DNA of 64,000 nucleotides from positions 124,001 through 188,000 of the forward strand of contig CBDCRK010000030.1 in NCBI GenBank assembly GCA_965220955.1, read 5' to 3'. The position numbers were made by a program, and so were the translations under genes. Position 1 is the first letter of the stretch; each line of letters begins with the position of its first letter. Below, piece by piece: positions 15,333 through 25,157 of this stretch. The stretch is from CBDCRK01 sp965220955. Lineage in GTDB: Bacteria; Desulfobacterota; Binatia; Bin18; CBDCRK01. The notes below the pieces were generated by a model. The model was not told where the DNA came from. It worked only from the letters and a program-made list of their open reading frames with translations, and did no database searches.

Positions 15333-16691
15333 CTAACGCACAAGCGCCTTGCTGGTGCTTTCTCTTGATCGTGGTCGGGTCAGTATGTCAGGCTTTTCGA
15401 TTTTGACCTTGGCAATGCGTCTGCCATCCATAGCTACAATGGTCATTTTGTGGCTGTCTTGGAACACTGCTTCTCCGCCTTGTGGGATCCTTGCCAGACG
15501 GGCGAGGAGAAAGCCGGCTATAGTACGAAAGTCTTGCGTCTCTTCCACTGGCAGGCCGTGCTTTTCCTTAAGGTCGTTGAGCAATACCCCGCCTTCAACA
15601 AGCAAGGAACCATCGGGCATTTCCTGGATCTCCTGTTCTTCGTCCACGTCAGACTCATCCCGGATCTCACCAACAATTTCTTCGAGCAGATCCTCAATGG
15701 TAGCAATACCGATCACTGTGCCGAACTCGTTGACAACTAATGCCATATGTATCCGTTGACTTTGCAAATCCTTAAGTAGGCGGCTAATCTGCACCGAGTC
15801 TGGAACATAAAGCGGAGGATGCATCAAATCCTTAAGTGTGGTCTCTGCCTGTCGTTGCATGCCTCGTAACAGATCTTTGATATAGACAACTCCCACAATA
15901 TGGTCGAGATCTTCCTCATAAATGGGGACCCGGGAAAGACCCGTTTCTATGAGGTCTTTCAACACCACGTTGCAAGGGGTTATCACATCTACCGCGTGAA
16001 TTTTATTTCGTGGGGTCATCACTTCTCGAACCGACATGTCGGCAAATTCAAATACGCTGTGGATAAGCTCGCGCTCTGTTTCATCAAAGATGCCCTGTTG
16101 CGTTCCCTCCCGGACAATGAATTTCACCTCTTCTTCAGAGATAAAAACCTCCTGAGCTTTACCTCCGTTGCGCAGGAGGAAAAGGATCAAATTTGAAGAG
16201 GTGGTTAGGGCTTTTACCAGCACTCTAGATACCCGGGAGAAGAAATCGATGGGGCGGGCGGCTAGGCAGGCAATCCTTTCTGTATGGCGTAGGGCTAAAG
16301 ATTTGGGAACCAGCTCTCCCAGAACCAGGGAGAGGTAGGAAATAACAACCACCACCATCCCAATAGCCAGCGGTTCTCCCCATTGTTGCAGGAAGACGAT
16401 TTCGCTTTTCCGAAAGGCCGGTGCCAAATACTCGACCGCTGAGACTCCTCCCACGGCTGAGGCCAGGGAGCCCACCAGTGTGACTCCGACTTGTACCGTA
16501 GCCAGGAAACGATCAGACTCTTCCTTAAGGCGTCTCAGTACTTCTGCCGACCGGCTTCCCTCGGCAATAAGTTGTTCGATGCGGGTTCGCCGAACCGAGA
16601 CAATGGCAATCTCTGAGCTGGAAAAGAAGCCGTTGGCAAGGATCAAAAAGAGGATGAGAGCGGCCTCCATCCAGAGTGTCTCACTACCCAT
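15333..16691 (-). CDS. CNNM/CBS-domain membrane protein (HlyC/CorC family)
   Basis: Inner-membrane protein of the CNNM-CBS-transporter-associated type, linked in other bacteria to Mg2+ or Co2+ efflux. The 452 residues comprise a DUF21/CNNM membrane domain (about 1-190; GFFSSSEIAIVSV start), two CBS domains (about 205-335; MTPRNKIHAVD, then VVNEFGTVIGIATIEDLLEEIVGEI) and a CorC_HlyC transporter-associated domain (about 350-430; DGSLLVEGGVLLNDL). The ATG at 16691 follows AAGGAGAG; an upstream ATG at 16769 adds a poor 26-residue extension. The historical name hemolysin is misleading. Nothing nearby reveals the ion. Confidence 0.92.
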   Translation of the reverse strand: MGSETLWMEAALILFLILANGFFSSSEIAIVSVRRTRIEQLIAEGSRSAEVLRRLKEESDRFLATVQVGVTLVGSLASAVGGVSAVEYLAPAFRKSEIVFLQQWGEPLAIGMVVVVISYLSLVLGELVPKSLALRHTERIACLAARPIDFFSRVSRVLVKALTTSSNLILFLLRNGGKAQEVFISEEEVKFIVREGTQQGIFDETERELIHSVFEFADMSVREVMTPRNKIHAVDVITPCNVVLKDLIETGLSRVPIYEEDLDHIVGVVYIKDLLRGMQRQAETTLKDLMHPPLYVPDSVQISRLLKDLQSQRIHMALVVNEFGTVIGIATIEDLLEEIVGEIRDESDVDEEQEIQEMPDGSLLVEGGVLLNDLKEKHGLPVEETQDFRTIAGFLLARLARIPQGGEAVFQDSHKMTIVAMDGRRIAKVKIEKPDILTRPRSRESTSKALVR

Positions 16692-16900
16692 GATACTCTC
16701 CTTCTGTGGGAAAAGCTCGGGCGCACTTTCTGTGCGTGGCGCACTTTGCTGTGTGTAAAGACCGACCACACATGGGTAAATATATCATGCTGGGGAGTAA
16801 CAGCACCACACGCCCAATTTCGCGGTGATGCTAGGCGATCTGTCAGAGTGATGTTGAGGCATTACTGGTTTGCTCGCAAGAGGCTGGTTGCCCTGCTATC

Positions 16901-16970
16901 ATTTCCGTGTAAGCGGAAATCCCGGCACATGGCTGGGAATAGATTCCTGCTTTCACCGGAATGACAAAAG
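16901..16970. repeat. REP-like palindromic repeat
   Basis: Contains TTTCCGTGTAAGCGGAAA (arms of 6) followed by ATTCCTGCTTTCACCGGAAT, two small hairpins in a 235-bp spacer. The wording of 'ttccgtgtaagcggaaatcc' and 'cctgctttcaccggaatgac' is typical of short dispersed repeats in environmental genomes. No second copy was found inside this window, so dispersal is inferred. Confidence 0.4.
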
Positions 16971-17004
16971 TAAGCAAGGGGCTAGGAACTTTTGTTAACA
17001 AGTA

Positions 17005-18138
17005 CTAATACAGCCCCGGCCGGTTGCAGGCCAAAAAATCGATCGGTGTATTCGTGCAGCCGTCGAGTGCAAGCTCGCTAAGCGCTTCACCAAGCACACC
17101 GGCAAACTTGAATCCATGCCCCGAGAGCCCGGCAGCAAAGACAACCTGTCTATGTTCTGGGTGGTGGTCAACAACAAAGTGTTCGTCAGGAGTCATGGTG
17201 TACATGCAGACAACATGCTTCTGGCAACTGTGGGTCACTCTTGGCAGGTACTCGTGTAAAAAGCTCTCGACACGCTCCTGGTCCTGTGGATCGAGCTCGC
17301 GGTTAACTGTAAGTGGATCAGCAACCGATTGCCCTCCAGAGTGCTCGGCAATCTTAAGGCCGAAGTGGTCGATCTGGGGAAAACCATAAAAGGCGCCCGT
17401 TGGTGTTTCGTAAAAAAAAGCCGGACATCCGTTTTGGGCGGAGTAAATGGGATCGGCAGTTTGGTACCAGAACAGAGACTTACGACGCACCTCAAAGCGA
17501 AGGCCAAGGCTGCCAAGCAGGTCGGCTACCCAGGCCCCAGCGGTGATAACCAGGTGATCTGCTGCATAGTTTTCCTGCTCGGTAGTAACAATAATACCCG
17601 TACCCTTGGTACGCCAGGCTTGAACGGGTTCGTTGCTTCGCACCTCAGCCCCCAGCTTTAAGGCTTCATTGACATAGGCCAACACACAAGCCTCTACCTG
17701 CAGGTAACCTGCACAGCGCTCGAAGACTGCGGTCATCGACTGCGGGACGTGGAAACCCCTGAAGCGGCGTTCGGCCTCACTGGCAGTAAGCTCTTCGACC
17801 TCCAGGCCGTGCTCTTTAGCGCTTGCCAGGACGCCGGGCACCGCCACCCCACTAGGATGGCTGATCTCCAGAAGGCCGGTTTCGTGATAGAGTTGCTGGC
17901 CGCAACGCTCGGCAAGCTCAGCCCACAGCTCGTAGGCACGCCGGAGCATGGGTACATAGTTGGGATGCTCGAAGTAGGCTAGGCGGATGAGTCGTGTATC
18001 GCCGTGAGAACTGCCACGGTCGTGGCCCGGCGCAAAACGGTCAAGGCCCAGAACCCGTGCCCCTCTCTGGACCAGATGATAGAGGGCGGCGCTACCAACA
18101 CCCCCAACTCCTACCACAATGCAGTCGTAATGCTTCAT
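17005..18138 (-). CDS. Monomeric sarcosine / N-methyltryptophan oxidase-type flavoprotein
   Basis: FAD enzyme that oxidises secondary N-methyl amines to imine plus H2O2, releasing formaldehyde from an N-methyl group. The 377-residue protein has the FAD fold GVGGVGSAA (about 10-18), the GSSHGDTRLIR stretch (about 43-53) that binds flavin in MSOX/MTOX, and Cys311 in CMYTMTPDEHFVVD, which is the covalent FAD attachment site. Its length and landmarks match SolA/MSOX. The substrate cannot be read from sequence. It is upstream of, and divergent from, the catabolic region that starts at 18.4 kb, so it may extend that region's amine chemistry. Confidence 0.9.
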   Translation of the reverse strand: MKHYDCIVVGVGGVGSAALYHLVQRGARVLGLDRFAPGHDRGSSHGDTRLIRLAYFEHPNYVPMLRRAYELWAELAERCGQQLYHETGLLEISHPSGVAVPGVLASAKEHGLEVEELTASEAERRFRGFHVPQSMTAVFERCAGYLQVEACVLAYVNEALKLGAEVRSNEPVQAWRTKGTGIIVTTEQENYAADHLVITAGAWVADLLGSLGLRFEVRRKSLFWYQTADPIYSAQNGCPAFFYETPTGAFYGFPQIDHFGLKIAEHSGGQSVADPLTVNRELDPQDQERVESFLHEYLPRVTHSCQKHVVCMYTMTPDEHFVVDHHPEHRQVVFAAGLSGHGFKFAGVLGEALSELALDGCTNTPIDFLACNRPGLY

Positions 18139-18401
18139 AGAAGAGCTTTATACCCCAAAACCCTGTGGTCTAGCAAACCTTGTCTCCCGCCTATCCTAGC
18201 CTTCGCCTTCAAAGGGAAAGGAACCCCAGTGGTAGCTTGAGGACTAGCAATCTGGGCTTTGCCCTTAAGTTAAGACCGGTGGGCTAGAAGCCGCTCCTGC
18301 GCGGGGGTGTTAATTGCTATCTGTCTCCTTGCGTGAGTCCTGGCTTTCAGTTAGGACGTTTGAGGAAATCTACTTTTAGCAAGTAAGGGAGGGTCATTCT
18401 T

Positions 18402-19286
18402 ATGAAGTGGGGGTTGCAGCTAGCTATGGGAGCCTCTGTGTGCGGACGGGAAGCACTACAAGAGGTGGCGGCCCTGGCGGAAAAACTGGAGTACGACTCT
18501 ATTTTAATGGGTGATCATATTGTTGTTCCCAAACATATTGATACCTCCTGGCCCTATGATGAGTATGTTGGGGGAAAGCCTCCCTATGAAGTCTACACCG
18601 ACATGGATATTCTCGACCCTTTTGATACGGTGGCGTTTTTGGCGGCTGCCACTCAGAAAGTCCGGCTAGGCCTAAGCGTGCTTATTGTACCTTATCGCCA
18701 TCCTTTTGATGTTGCCCGCCGGGTAGCCACTATCGATGTCCTCTCTGGAGGAAGGTTTGTTTTAGGGGTAGGAGTAGGATGGTTAGAGGAAGAGTTTCGC
18801 CTGTTAAAAATTTCTTTTAAAGAGAGAGCCCAGCGCACGCGGGAGTATATAAAGGTAATGAGGACGCTGTGGACCGAGGAGAAGCCACGTTTTTCGGGCC
18901 AGTTTGTGGAGCTTTCAGAAGATGTCAACGTTTTACCTCGACCTATACAAAAGCCTCATCCGCCTATTTGGGTGGGTGGGGAGTCTCTGTCGGCCCTAAG
19001 ACGGGTGGTGGAGTTTGGCAATGGCTGGCATATTGGGCTTCTCACCTTCGAGCAGATACGTCCATTGCTAGAAAGGCTCAAAGAGTTAATGGAGCAAGCC
19101 GGGCGCGATTACTCCCAGCTAGAGCTTACGGCTCTGACCGACCCCAGGCGGCTCTCACCAGAAGTGATCCGTACCTATCGTGACTTAGGGATCAAGGTAC
19201 TTTACATGCTTCCGCTTAGCCGCGACTCGAAAGCTCTCCTTAAGCAGATGCGGGACTTTGCCCAAAAGGTGAGGGACGCGGTTTGA
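18402..19286 (+). CDS. TIGR03619-type F420-dependent LLM oxidoreductase
   Basis: Luciferase-like (beta/alpha)8 oxidoreductase of 294 residues, probably using F420 or FMN. It shows the family pattern: an initial MKWGLQLA strand, LEYDSILMGDH (about 28-38), LGLSVLIVPYRHP (about 88-100), ATIDVLSGGRFVLGVGVGW (about 108-126, split here at its Gly-rich core) and RPIQKPHPPIWVGG (about 184-197). The ATG at 18402 follows AAGGGAGGG. An acyl-CoA dehydrogenase and a CoA transferase follow on the same strand, suggesting one degradative operon. The natural substrate is unknown. Confidence 0.85.
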   Translation: MKWGLQLAMGASVCGREALQEVAALAEKLEYDSILMGDHIVVPKHIDTSWPYDEYVGGKPPYEVYTDMDILDPFDTVAFLAAATQKVRLGLSVLIVPYRHPFDVARRVATIDVLSGGRFVLGVGVGWLEEEFRLLKISFKERAQRTREYIKVMRTLWTEEKPRFSGQFVELSEDVNVLPRPIQKPHPPIWVGGESLSALRRVVEFGNGWHIGLLTFEQIRPLLERLKELMEQAGRDYSQLELTALTDPRRLSPEVIRTYRDLGIKVLYMLPLSRDSKALLKQMRDFAQKVRDAV

Positions 19287-19374
19287 ACCTATGTGAACAG
19301 GTTTGAACAGAGATGTTCCATCGAGACAAGTATTTTGACAAGATGGGGTAGTCGAGTTAGGAAAGGGGGAACTC

Positions 19375-20574
19375 ATGGACTTTCATATCACTGAGGAGCA
19401 CAAACACATCCAGAACATATGTCAACGGCTGGCAGAAGACTTTGCCACCCGGGCGGCTGAGCACGACCGCGAAATCACAAATCCGCTAGAAAACTATGCG
19501 GCCCTACGCCGTGAGGGGTTCTATGGGTTAAATGTCCCCAGAGAATTGGGCGGCGGGGGGGTAGGGCTGCTTGGTCACTCCCTGGCCGTTGAGGAGCTGG
19601 CCCAGGGCTGCCCTGCCACTGCTCTCTCGTTTAACATGCATTTGTCTATTGTTGGACCCCTTATAGAGCATCCGGAGGTTTCCCCGATGATCAAGCAGCG
19701 GATAGCTGGCTTGGTTGTTAAAGACCCAAAACTTATTTCCGGTTCTTTTTCTGAGCCTACTACCTCTGCACTCCTGGCTTCTTATGCTCCGGCCACACGT
19801 GCTCGGCGGGTAGACGGGGGGTATCTAATAAACGGCAGAAAAGCCTTTGCCTCAATGCTGGAAGCCTCTGACTATTGCGCCATTCTAGCCCATCCCGAGG
19901 ACGCTCTAAGCCCTGCTGCTGGCGTCATTCTCCTTGTCCCCCGTCAGACGCAAGGACAGAGGGTTGAGCGGGTATGGGACACACTGGGCATGCGAGCCAC
20001 CTGTAGCAACTCCCTTATCCTGGAGGACTGCTGGGTGCCGGAGGAAGCCGCCCTGTTTACAACTGACAACATCCTGCCTTTTATCCAGCGCGGGGCCAAC
20101 TGGCTCTGGGCATCGTATACCGCCGTCTACCTGGGGGTAGGCGTGGCGGCTTATAAAGAGGTCATCAAGGTGCTTAAGGAAAGAGTCCCCCGAGGTTATG
20201 CCCAATCTCTGGCCTATCACCCAGATGTGCGAAGACGGGTAGCCGAAATGAGTGTTGACCTGGAAGCCGCCAGACTCCTTGTGTATCACTCGGCCTGGCT
20301 GAGCGACACCGAAGGGCCGACCCCAGCTACTACGGCGGCGCTTTTCCGAGCCAAGTATATGGTGGGGGAGGTAGTGGCCCGGATCACCCGTACCGCCCTC
20401 ACCCTGGGTGGAGCACATGCGCTTTTTAAAACCTCTCCACTTGAGCAGCTCTTTCGCGATGGGGCTTCTGCCCCTATTCAGTTTCCCCCCAGTGATTTTT
20501 GTCTCTTTAGCTTGGGGATGCTGGAGCTGGAGCTAGACTCGCAAGAGATGCTGCCACCGCTCAAACGAGGCTAA
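19375..20574 (+). CDS. Acyl-CoA dehydrogenase family protein
   Basis: FAD-dependent alpha,beta-dehydrogenase or a relative that oxygenates its substrate. The 399-residue chain has the expected N-terminal helical domain (about 1-120; LGGGGVGLLGHSLAVEELA), the middle beta domain (about 125-230; ISGSFSEPTTSAL, GRKAFASML) and the C-terminal helical domain (about 240-390; GGAHALFKTSPLEQLFRD). The usual catalytic Glu position cannot be assigned safely. The start follows AGGAAAGGGGG. It belongs to the LLM / CoA-transferase set on the same strand. Confidence 0.85.
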   Translation: MDFHITEEHKHIQNICQRLAEDFATRAAEHDREITNPLENYAALRREGFYGLNVPRELGGGGVGLLGHSLAVEELAQGCPATALSFNMHLSIVGPLIEHPEVSPMIKQRIAGLVVKDPKLISGSFSEPTTSALLASYAPATRARRVDGGYLINGRKAFASMLEASDYCAILAHPEDALSPAAGVILLVPRQTQGQRVERVWDTLGMRATCSNSLILEDCWVPEEAALFTTDNILPFIQRGANWLWASYTAVYLGVGVAAYKEVIKVLKERVPRGYAQSLAYHPDVRRRVAEMSVDLEAARLLVYHSAWLSDTEGPTPATTAALFRAKYMVGEVVARITRTALTLGGAHALFKTSPLEQLFRDGASAPIQFPPSDFCLFSLGMLELELDSQEMLPPLKRG

Positions 20575-20680
20575 TATAGCAGTAAAGAATCCCTTATTTT
20601 CTGCTAGGTTATGAGACCTAGCCTATTTGATCACAACTTGGTATAAGAGGCGGGAAATCGTGGGTTCGCGGGAGGAAAGC

Positions 20681-21925
20681 ATGACGGCAGAAGGCAATGG
20701 TTGTAATATTCTTGCAGGATACAAGGTTCTGGACTTCACCCAGATTGTGGCCGGTCCTACAACAACCAGGCTGATGGCGGAGATGGGGGCAGAGGTCATC
20801 AAGGTAGAACTGACCCCCAAGGGAGACCCTGCCCGACTTAACGCCATGCTACGGGAGGGACGGAGCGCTTACTTTTTTCAGCATAACCTGGGCAAAAAGA
20901 GTCTTTGTGTTAATCTGAAAACCGACGCTGGCCGGGACCTGGTCCGGGCGCTTATTCCCCATATGGATGTGGTGGTAGAAAATTATAGCCCTGGGACCAT
21001 AGCCCGGATGGGGCTAGGATACGAAGATCTTAAACCCCTTAATCCTCGGCTTATTATGTGTTCGATCTCGGCCTTGGGGCAGACGGGTCCTTTAGCCCAT
21101 GTCCCAGGCTATGACTACATTGCCCAGGCCTATTCCGGCATAACCGACATGATTGGTGAACCCGATGGTAGCCCGGTGATTCCTATGACCGCCCTGGGAG
21201 ATGTGAGCACTGGAGTGCATGCGCTGGCGGCCGTTGCCTGTGCCTTGCTTTACCGTGAGCGCACTGGTGAGGGGCAGTATATTGATGTCTCGTTGCTGGA
21301 TACTTACCTGCATTTTCACGACTTTAGCCTTCAGCTCTACAGCGCCAGTAAGGGTAAGTACCGGCCTACCCGAGGTGGTGCACACCACATTTTTCTTTGT
21401 CCCTGTGGGGTGTTTCGCGCTAAGGAGGGCTATATTATGATTGCTGCCCTCTTGGAGCATCAGTGGCGAGGTCTGACCGAGGCTATGGGCCGTCCTGAGC
21501 TTGCTGATGATCCCCGGTTTAACCACAATGCCAGAAGGCTACGCAACAAGGGCGAAATCCTGTCCCTTATTGAGGCTTGGCTGCAATCTCTGCCAGACCG
21601 AGAAACGGCGCTCTCCCTGCTGGACCAGCACCGGGTACCGGCGGGGCCGGTCCTATCAGTCCCAGAGGTTGTTAGTCACCCTCATTTTTTGGAGCGGGGT
21701 GCGGTGCGCCAGGTGTCGGATGAGACCCTGGGGGAATTTTTTCTTCCCGGTTTCCCTTTTCGTTTTTCGGCGTTTCCCCAAGAAGACAAGGAGCTTTGGG
21801 CGAAGGGACTTCGGGCCCCGGACCTGGGCGAACATAACGAAGATGTGCTCTCTGGCTACCTTGGCTATGCTCCGGAGGAGGTCCAGAGGCTGACTGCCGA
21901 GGGCATTCTTATTAGAGGGGTATAA
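20681..21925 (+). CDS. Class III (CaiB/BaiF) CoA transferase
   Basis: Moves CoA from one acyl-CoA to a carboxylate through an aspartyl-CoA intermediate. The 414-residue protein contains VLDFTQIVAGP (about 17-27), GAEVIKVEL (about 36-44), NLGKKSLCVNLK (about 72-83) and PMTALGDVSTGVHA (about 168-181), whose Asp is the expected nucleophile. The ATG at 20681 follows GGGAGGAAAGC; an in-frame start at 20627 is less likely. The partner acyl-CoA is probably made or used by the acyl-CoA dehydrogenase upstream. The order oxidoreductase, dehydrogenase, CoA transferase suggests activation and oxidation of an organic acid. Confidence 0.9.
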   Translation: MTAEGNGCNILAGYKVLDFTQIVAGPTTTRLMAEMGAEVIKVELTPKGDPARLNAMLREGRSAYFFQHNLGKKSLCVNLKTDAGRDLVRALIPHMDVVVENYSPGTIARMGLGYEDLKPLNPRLIMCSISALGQTGPLAHVPGYDYIAQAYSGITDMIGEPDGSPVIPMTALGDVSTGVHALAAVACALLYRERTGEGQYIDVSLLDTYLHFHDFSLQLYSASKGKYRPTRGGAHHIFLCPCGVFRAKEGYIMIAALLEHQWRGLTEAMGRPELADDPRFNHNARRLRNKGEILSLIEAWLQSLPDRETALSLLDQHRVPAGPVLSVPEVVSHPHFLERGAVRQVSDETLGEFFLPGFPFRFSAFPQEDKELWAKGLRAPDLGEHNEDVLSGYLGYAPEEVQRLTAEGILIRGV

Positions 21926-21990
21926 TAACCATTGTCTCCTTCTCTGCTGTTGGGCGGGAGGAGGAAGCATGAATAAAAAAAGGAGGCATT

Positions 21991-23670
21991 ATGAAACAGG
22001 GCATTTCCTGTCATAAACAAGGAGAAGGTATCTGGCACATTCTAGGCAAAAGGGTAGGGCAGGCTTCCGTGGACCCAGCTCGGGACAGGCTGCGACTGGG
22101 CTCAAAGTTCTGCCTCAGTTTCCTGCTGTTTACTGCACTATTCTTTTGCCGGCTTCCGCTTTGCTACGGCGCTTGGCTGGGTCCCTTAAGCGATGCCTGG
22201 TCACGTACTGATCGTTACCTGGCCACGTTTGATCCGGCCGGCCGGTATGTGCGCCAGCCCATTGAGAGAACCGTTCCTGCGCTCACTTTCAAAGGGTTCT
22301 TCCGGCAGTGGACCGACATCAACTTGCACCGTAACCAGAAGGTAGGCTCTCGTAACAAAGACTTCCGCTTTATGCAGATGCAAAATCTTATGGAGTTGGA
22401 GTTGCACTATCAGATCAGCCCTAACCTGGAGATCACTAACGTTAATCACTTTCTCTATGACGGAGTCTACAACTGGCAGGACTCAGGTGGCCTTTTTGCT
22501 CCTGAGACCAGCGAGACCGCCAGGTCTTATCACAGCTTCGAGCGCATTGTACGCGAGCTCTATGCCAGCTATCGCACGCATAGCTTCGATCTGGTTCTGG
22601 GCAAGCAGCAGATTTCTTGGGGGAAAATGGACGGGCGGTTTATCGATATGATCAACCCCATGGATGTTCGCGAGGTTGTCCAGGTCGATTCCGGTGACTT
22701 TGAGTGGCGTCGCTTACCAACCTGGATGGTCAATACCACGTACTTTTGGAGGGCCAACTCTCTGCAGTTTCTCTATATTCCCAACTTTGAGCAGGATCGT
22801 GGGCCGGTGCTGGGCAACCCTTGGTTTCCCCCTGGGGGCGATTTTGAGATCCAAGACAACGGCATCGTAGCTCCCGCAGGCACTATTGTGAGGAAGCGCA
22901 AGCGGCCCAGTGCTGGGGATTTTGGCGACCATGAGTATGGAGTGAGGCTGGATGTTTCTATGGAGCCGCTCACCTGGGGGCTCATCTATTTCTATGCTTG
23001 GAATGACAATCCGAACTTTTTTATTACCGGGGTGAATCCATTAGGCCAGCCTATTTTCACTCCCCGTCACACCCGTCTCCATCATATGGGAGTCACAGCC
23101 GACTATGCCACCGCTCTGTCAGGAGTGCCGATTTTGGGTGAGCTACCCATGGTCTTGCGGATTGAGGGGCTACTGAGCACCGGAGTTAAGTTTGCCGACA
23201 GCAAGCGCCAGGCAGCGGCTTTTGCCGGTGGCCAGGACGGGGGTGTGGTTAGCCGGGAAACTCTGCGAGGGGCTATTTCAGCGGAATTTGCCTTACCGGG
23301 AAACACCTCTGTTATTTTCCAACCCTCGTTCTTTTACACTTTTGGCTGGAGGCCTAGCCTGGTTGGTGGTGGGTTTGGCGGAGCCACAGCAAGCAATGAA
23401 TTAAGCTTTTTCCCGGTGTTTTTTGTTGGCCGTCCCTTTCGCTTTACTCGTGATCGTCTACGGATTAGTGATACAGTGGTCCCGGTTTATAGCTGGCCAA
23501 ATAATGATTTTGAGGGGATATCCAATGAGCTCACCTTCACCTACCAGTTCTCCCAGTTCATTACCGGCCGTGTCCGCTACTCTACCTATGACGGTGGCGG
23601 TCGCGACGAACTATTTGGTCAATACAATAAGTGGGATAACATTGGTTGGGAGGTGAGCTACGAGTTTTAG
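21991..23670 (+). CDS. DUF1302-type outer-membrane barrel protein
   Basis: Predicted porin-like barrel, 559 residues. A long basic N-terminal region precedes a hydrophobic signal segment (about 40-60, ending near LCYGA). The rest alternates polar and aromatic residues, has the DUF1302 features GKQQISWGKMDGRFIDMINP (about 204-223, split at its centre by WGK) and FRQWTDINLHRN, and ends in a terminal Phe (EVSYEF) as outer-membrane proteins do. The start follows AAAAGGAGGCATT. DUF1302 proteins often travel with catabolic genes for lipids or sterols; here the same is inferred from the three genes upstream. Confidence 0.8.
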   Translation: MKQGISCHKQGEGIWHILGKRVGQASVDPARDRLRLGSKFCLSFLLFTALFFCRLPLCYGAWLGPLSDAWSRTDRYLATFDPAGRYVRQPIERTVPALTFKGFFRQWTDINLHRNQKVGSRNKDFRFMQMQNLMELELHYQISPNLEITNVNHFLYDGVYNWQDSGGLFAPETSETARSYHSFERIVRELYASYRTHSFDLVLGKQQISWGKMDGRFIDMINPMDVREVVQVDSGDFEWRRLPTWMVNTTYFWRANSLQFLYIPNFEQDRGPVLGNPWFPPGGDFEIQDNGIVAPAGTIVRKRKRPSAGDFGDHEYGVRLDVSMEPLTWGLIYFYAWNDNPNFFITGVNPLGQPIFTPRHTRLHHMGVTADYATALSGVPILGELPMVLRIEGLLSTGVKFADSKRQAAAFAGGQDGGVVSRETLRGAISAEFALPGNTSVIFQPSFFYTFGWRPSLVGGGFGGATASNELSFFPVFFVGRPFRFTRDRLRISDTVVPVYSWPNNDFEGISNELTFTYQFSQFITGRVRYSTYDGGGRDELFGQYNKWDNIGWEVSYEF

Positions 23671-24065
23671 AGGAGGCCAAGAAGGGCTGACCGGCTTAAA
23701 AATAAGGTCACCATTGCTACTGAGGGCGCTTCGGGCATTGGCTGTGTGGAGCTAGGATCGGCTGCCTATTTCCGTTGAGCCCCAGGCTATCCTTAAGGAG
23801 CAGAAACGCCTGGCTGGGATAATCAGTAGAGCTTTGAACTAACCCATTATTGATTTTTCCCAGCGTCACCAAGTATCTCAATCAGATCTCTCTAGATCAA
23901 GGGTCCGAGAGTGGGGAGCGGCTAGTCTATCTGGTTCTCTTGTTGGCTGAAGTTACGGACACAGTAGAGTTATATGGACAGCCGGGAGTGATAAGCGGCT
24001 TTGATCCTTCCCGTTGATGTCTGCACTTTGCCCAAGTAAGAGTCAAGCATCGAGGAGGGCAAGAT
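23671..24065. other. 395-bp spacer with a short-chain dehydrogenase relic
   Basis: No intact gene. At about 23680-23778 a 30-codon frame has LKNKVTIATEGASGIG, which resembles the start of a short-chain dehydrogenase (usual form KVAIVTGGASGIG), followed by a stop. It has no start codon and no further SDR sequence follows. The rest shows no structure that I recognise. A GAGGAGG at 24054-24060 is the ribosome binding site of the next gene. Confidence 0.55.
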
Positions 24066-25106
24066 ATGAAATTTGCGTTTTTTATTATTAACCAGAGTCC
24101 CGGAGGTCTCTCGCTGAAACGTATCTACGATGAGAGTTTGGAGCAGATCGAATGGGGCGAGAAGCTGGGGTACGACGCCGTCTTCCTAGCGGAACATGCT
24201 TTCTACCACCACGGCAAGCCTTCTCCTCAAGTCATGCTGGGCAACATAGCCGCCCGCACCAAGCGAATCCGCCTGGGCACCGCTGTCAGCGTGCTGCCCT
24301 GGCACCATCCCCTAGAGGTAGCACAGGACTATGCCACAGTGGACCTTTTATCAGACGGCCGTCTAGACTTTGGTGTAGGCCGAGGCTTGTTCAAGGGCGA
24401 GTTCGACGGCTACGGTGTACCGTGGGGAGAGGCTGAGGAGCGGTTCAATGAGAGTTTGGAAATCATTTTGCAGGCATGGTCAGGGGAGCCGTTTTCCTAT
24501 AAGGGAAAATTCTTCCAGATTCCAGAAGTCGTAGTGATGCCCAAGCCTCTTCAGCAACCTCATCCTCCTCTATGGCAGCCATGTCTTAGCCCCGCTACTG
24601 TGGAAAAGGCCCTACAACGTGGAATCACACCGATTCTGGGTGCCTCTCTCACTCCGTTGCCGGACCTGAAGAAGAAGTTCGACGAGCTGACTATGCTAAT
24701 GAAGCGGACAGGCCGGACAGACTTTTATCGGGTAGCCCATCCTTTTGTCCATGTTAGCGACACCAATCAGAAGGCTCGTGAAGAGGCCAGGGAAGGTATG
24801 CAGTGGTTCCTTGATGACTTCGCTACAATGTTCACCCTGCCAGACGGTGTGTCCTGGCCCGAGCAGTATAAATTCTTTGAGCCCTGGGCGCAGTACATCC
24901 GTTCCCTGAGCTACGACAAATTGATTAAGGAAGACCTGGTATGGTTCGGGGACGCTGAATCAGTCAGCCAGAGAATCCGCTGGCTTCGAGATGAGTGTCA
25001 GGTCACTTATGTCTTGCTGTTTATGCACTTCGGTGGGCTAGAGCATGAGAAGGCAATGAAATCGATGGAGCTATTCGCCAAGAAGGTTATGCCAGAGTTT
25101 GTATAG
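24066..25106 (+). CDS. LLM-class flavin-dependent monooxygenase-like protein
   Basis: Bacterial-luciferase-like enzyme of 346 residues. It has EWGEKLGYDAVFLAEHAF (about 29-46, with the typical LAEH), RIRLGTAVSVLPWHHP (about 67-82), DLLSDGRLDFGVGRG (about 92-106) and PLQQPHPPLWQPCLS. These favour the FMN monooxygenase branch that includes luciferase alpha and alkanal or N-heterocycle oxygenases such as RutA-like proteins, over the F420 branch. ATG 24066 follows CGAGGAGGGCAAG. It is the first gene of a run with a small isomerase-like protein, an amidohydrolase and an amidase. Confidence 0.85.
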   Translation: MKFAFFIINQSPGGLSLKRIYDESLEQIEWGEKLGYDAVFLAEHAFYHHGKPSPQVMLGNIAARTKRIRLGTAVSVLPWHHPLEVAQDYATVDLLSDGRLDFGVGRGLFKGEFDGYGVPWGEAEERFNESLEIILQAWSGEPFSYKGKFFQIPEVVVMPKPLQQPHPPLWQPCLSPATVEKALQRGITPILGASLTPLPDLKKKFDELTMLMKRTGRTDFYRVAHPFVHVSDTNQKAREEAREGMQWFLDDFATMFTLPDGVSWPEQYKFFEPWAQYIRSLSYDKLIKEDLVWFGDAESVSQRIRWLRDECQVTYVLLFMHFGGLEHEKAMKSMELFAKKVMPEFV

Positions 25107-25157
25107 GAAGCCGGAACAATGAATGCCACAATATGTCCGGCAAGAAAAGAGGAAGTC

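Noticed and set aside
17005..18138. Counting the monomeric oxidase as part of the N-methylglutamate gene set
   Set aside because: It is 18 kb away, on the opposite strand, and such oxidases are common alone; a link is only possible.
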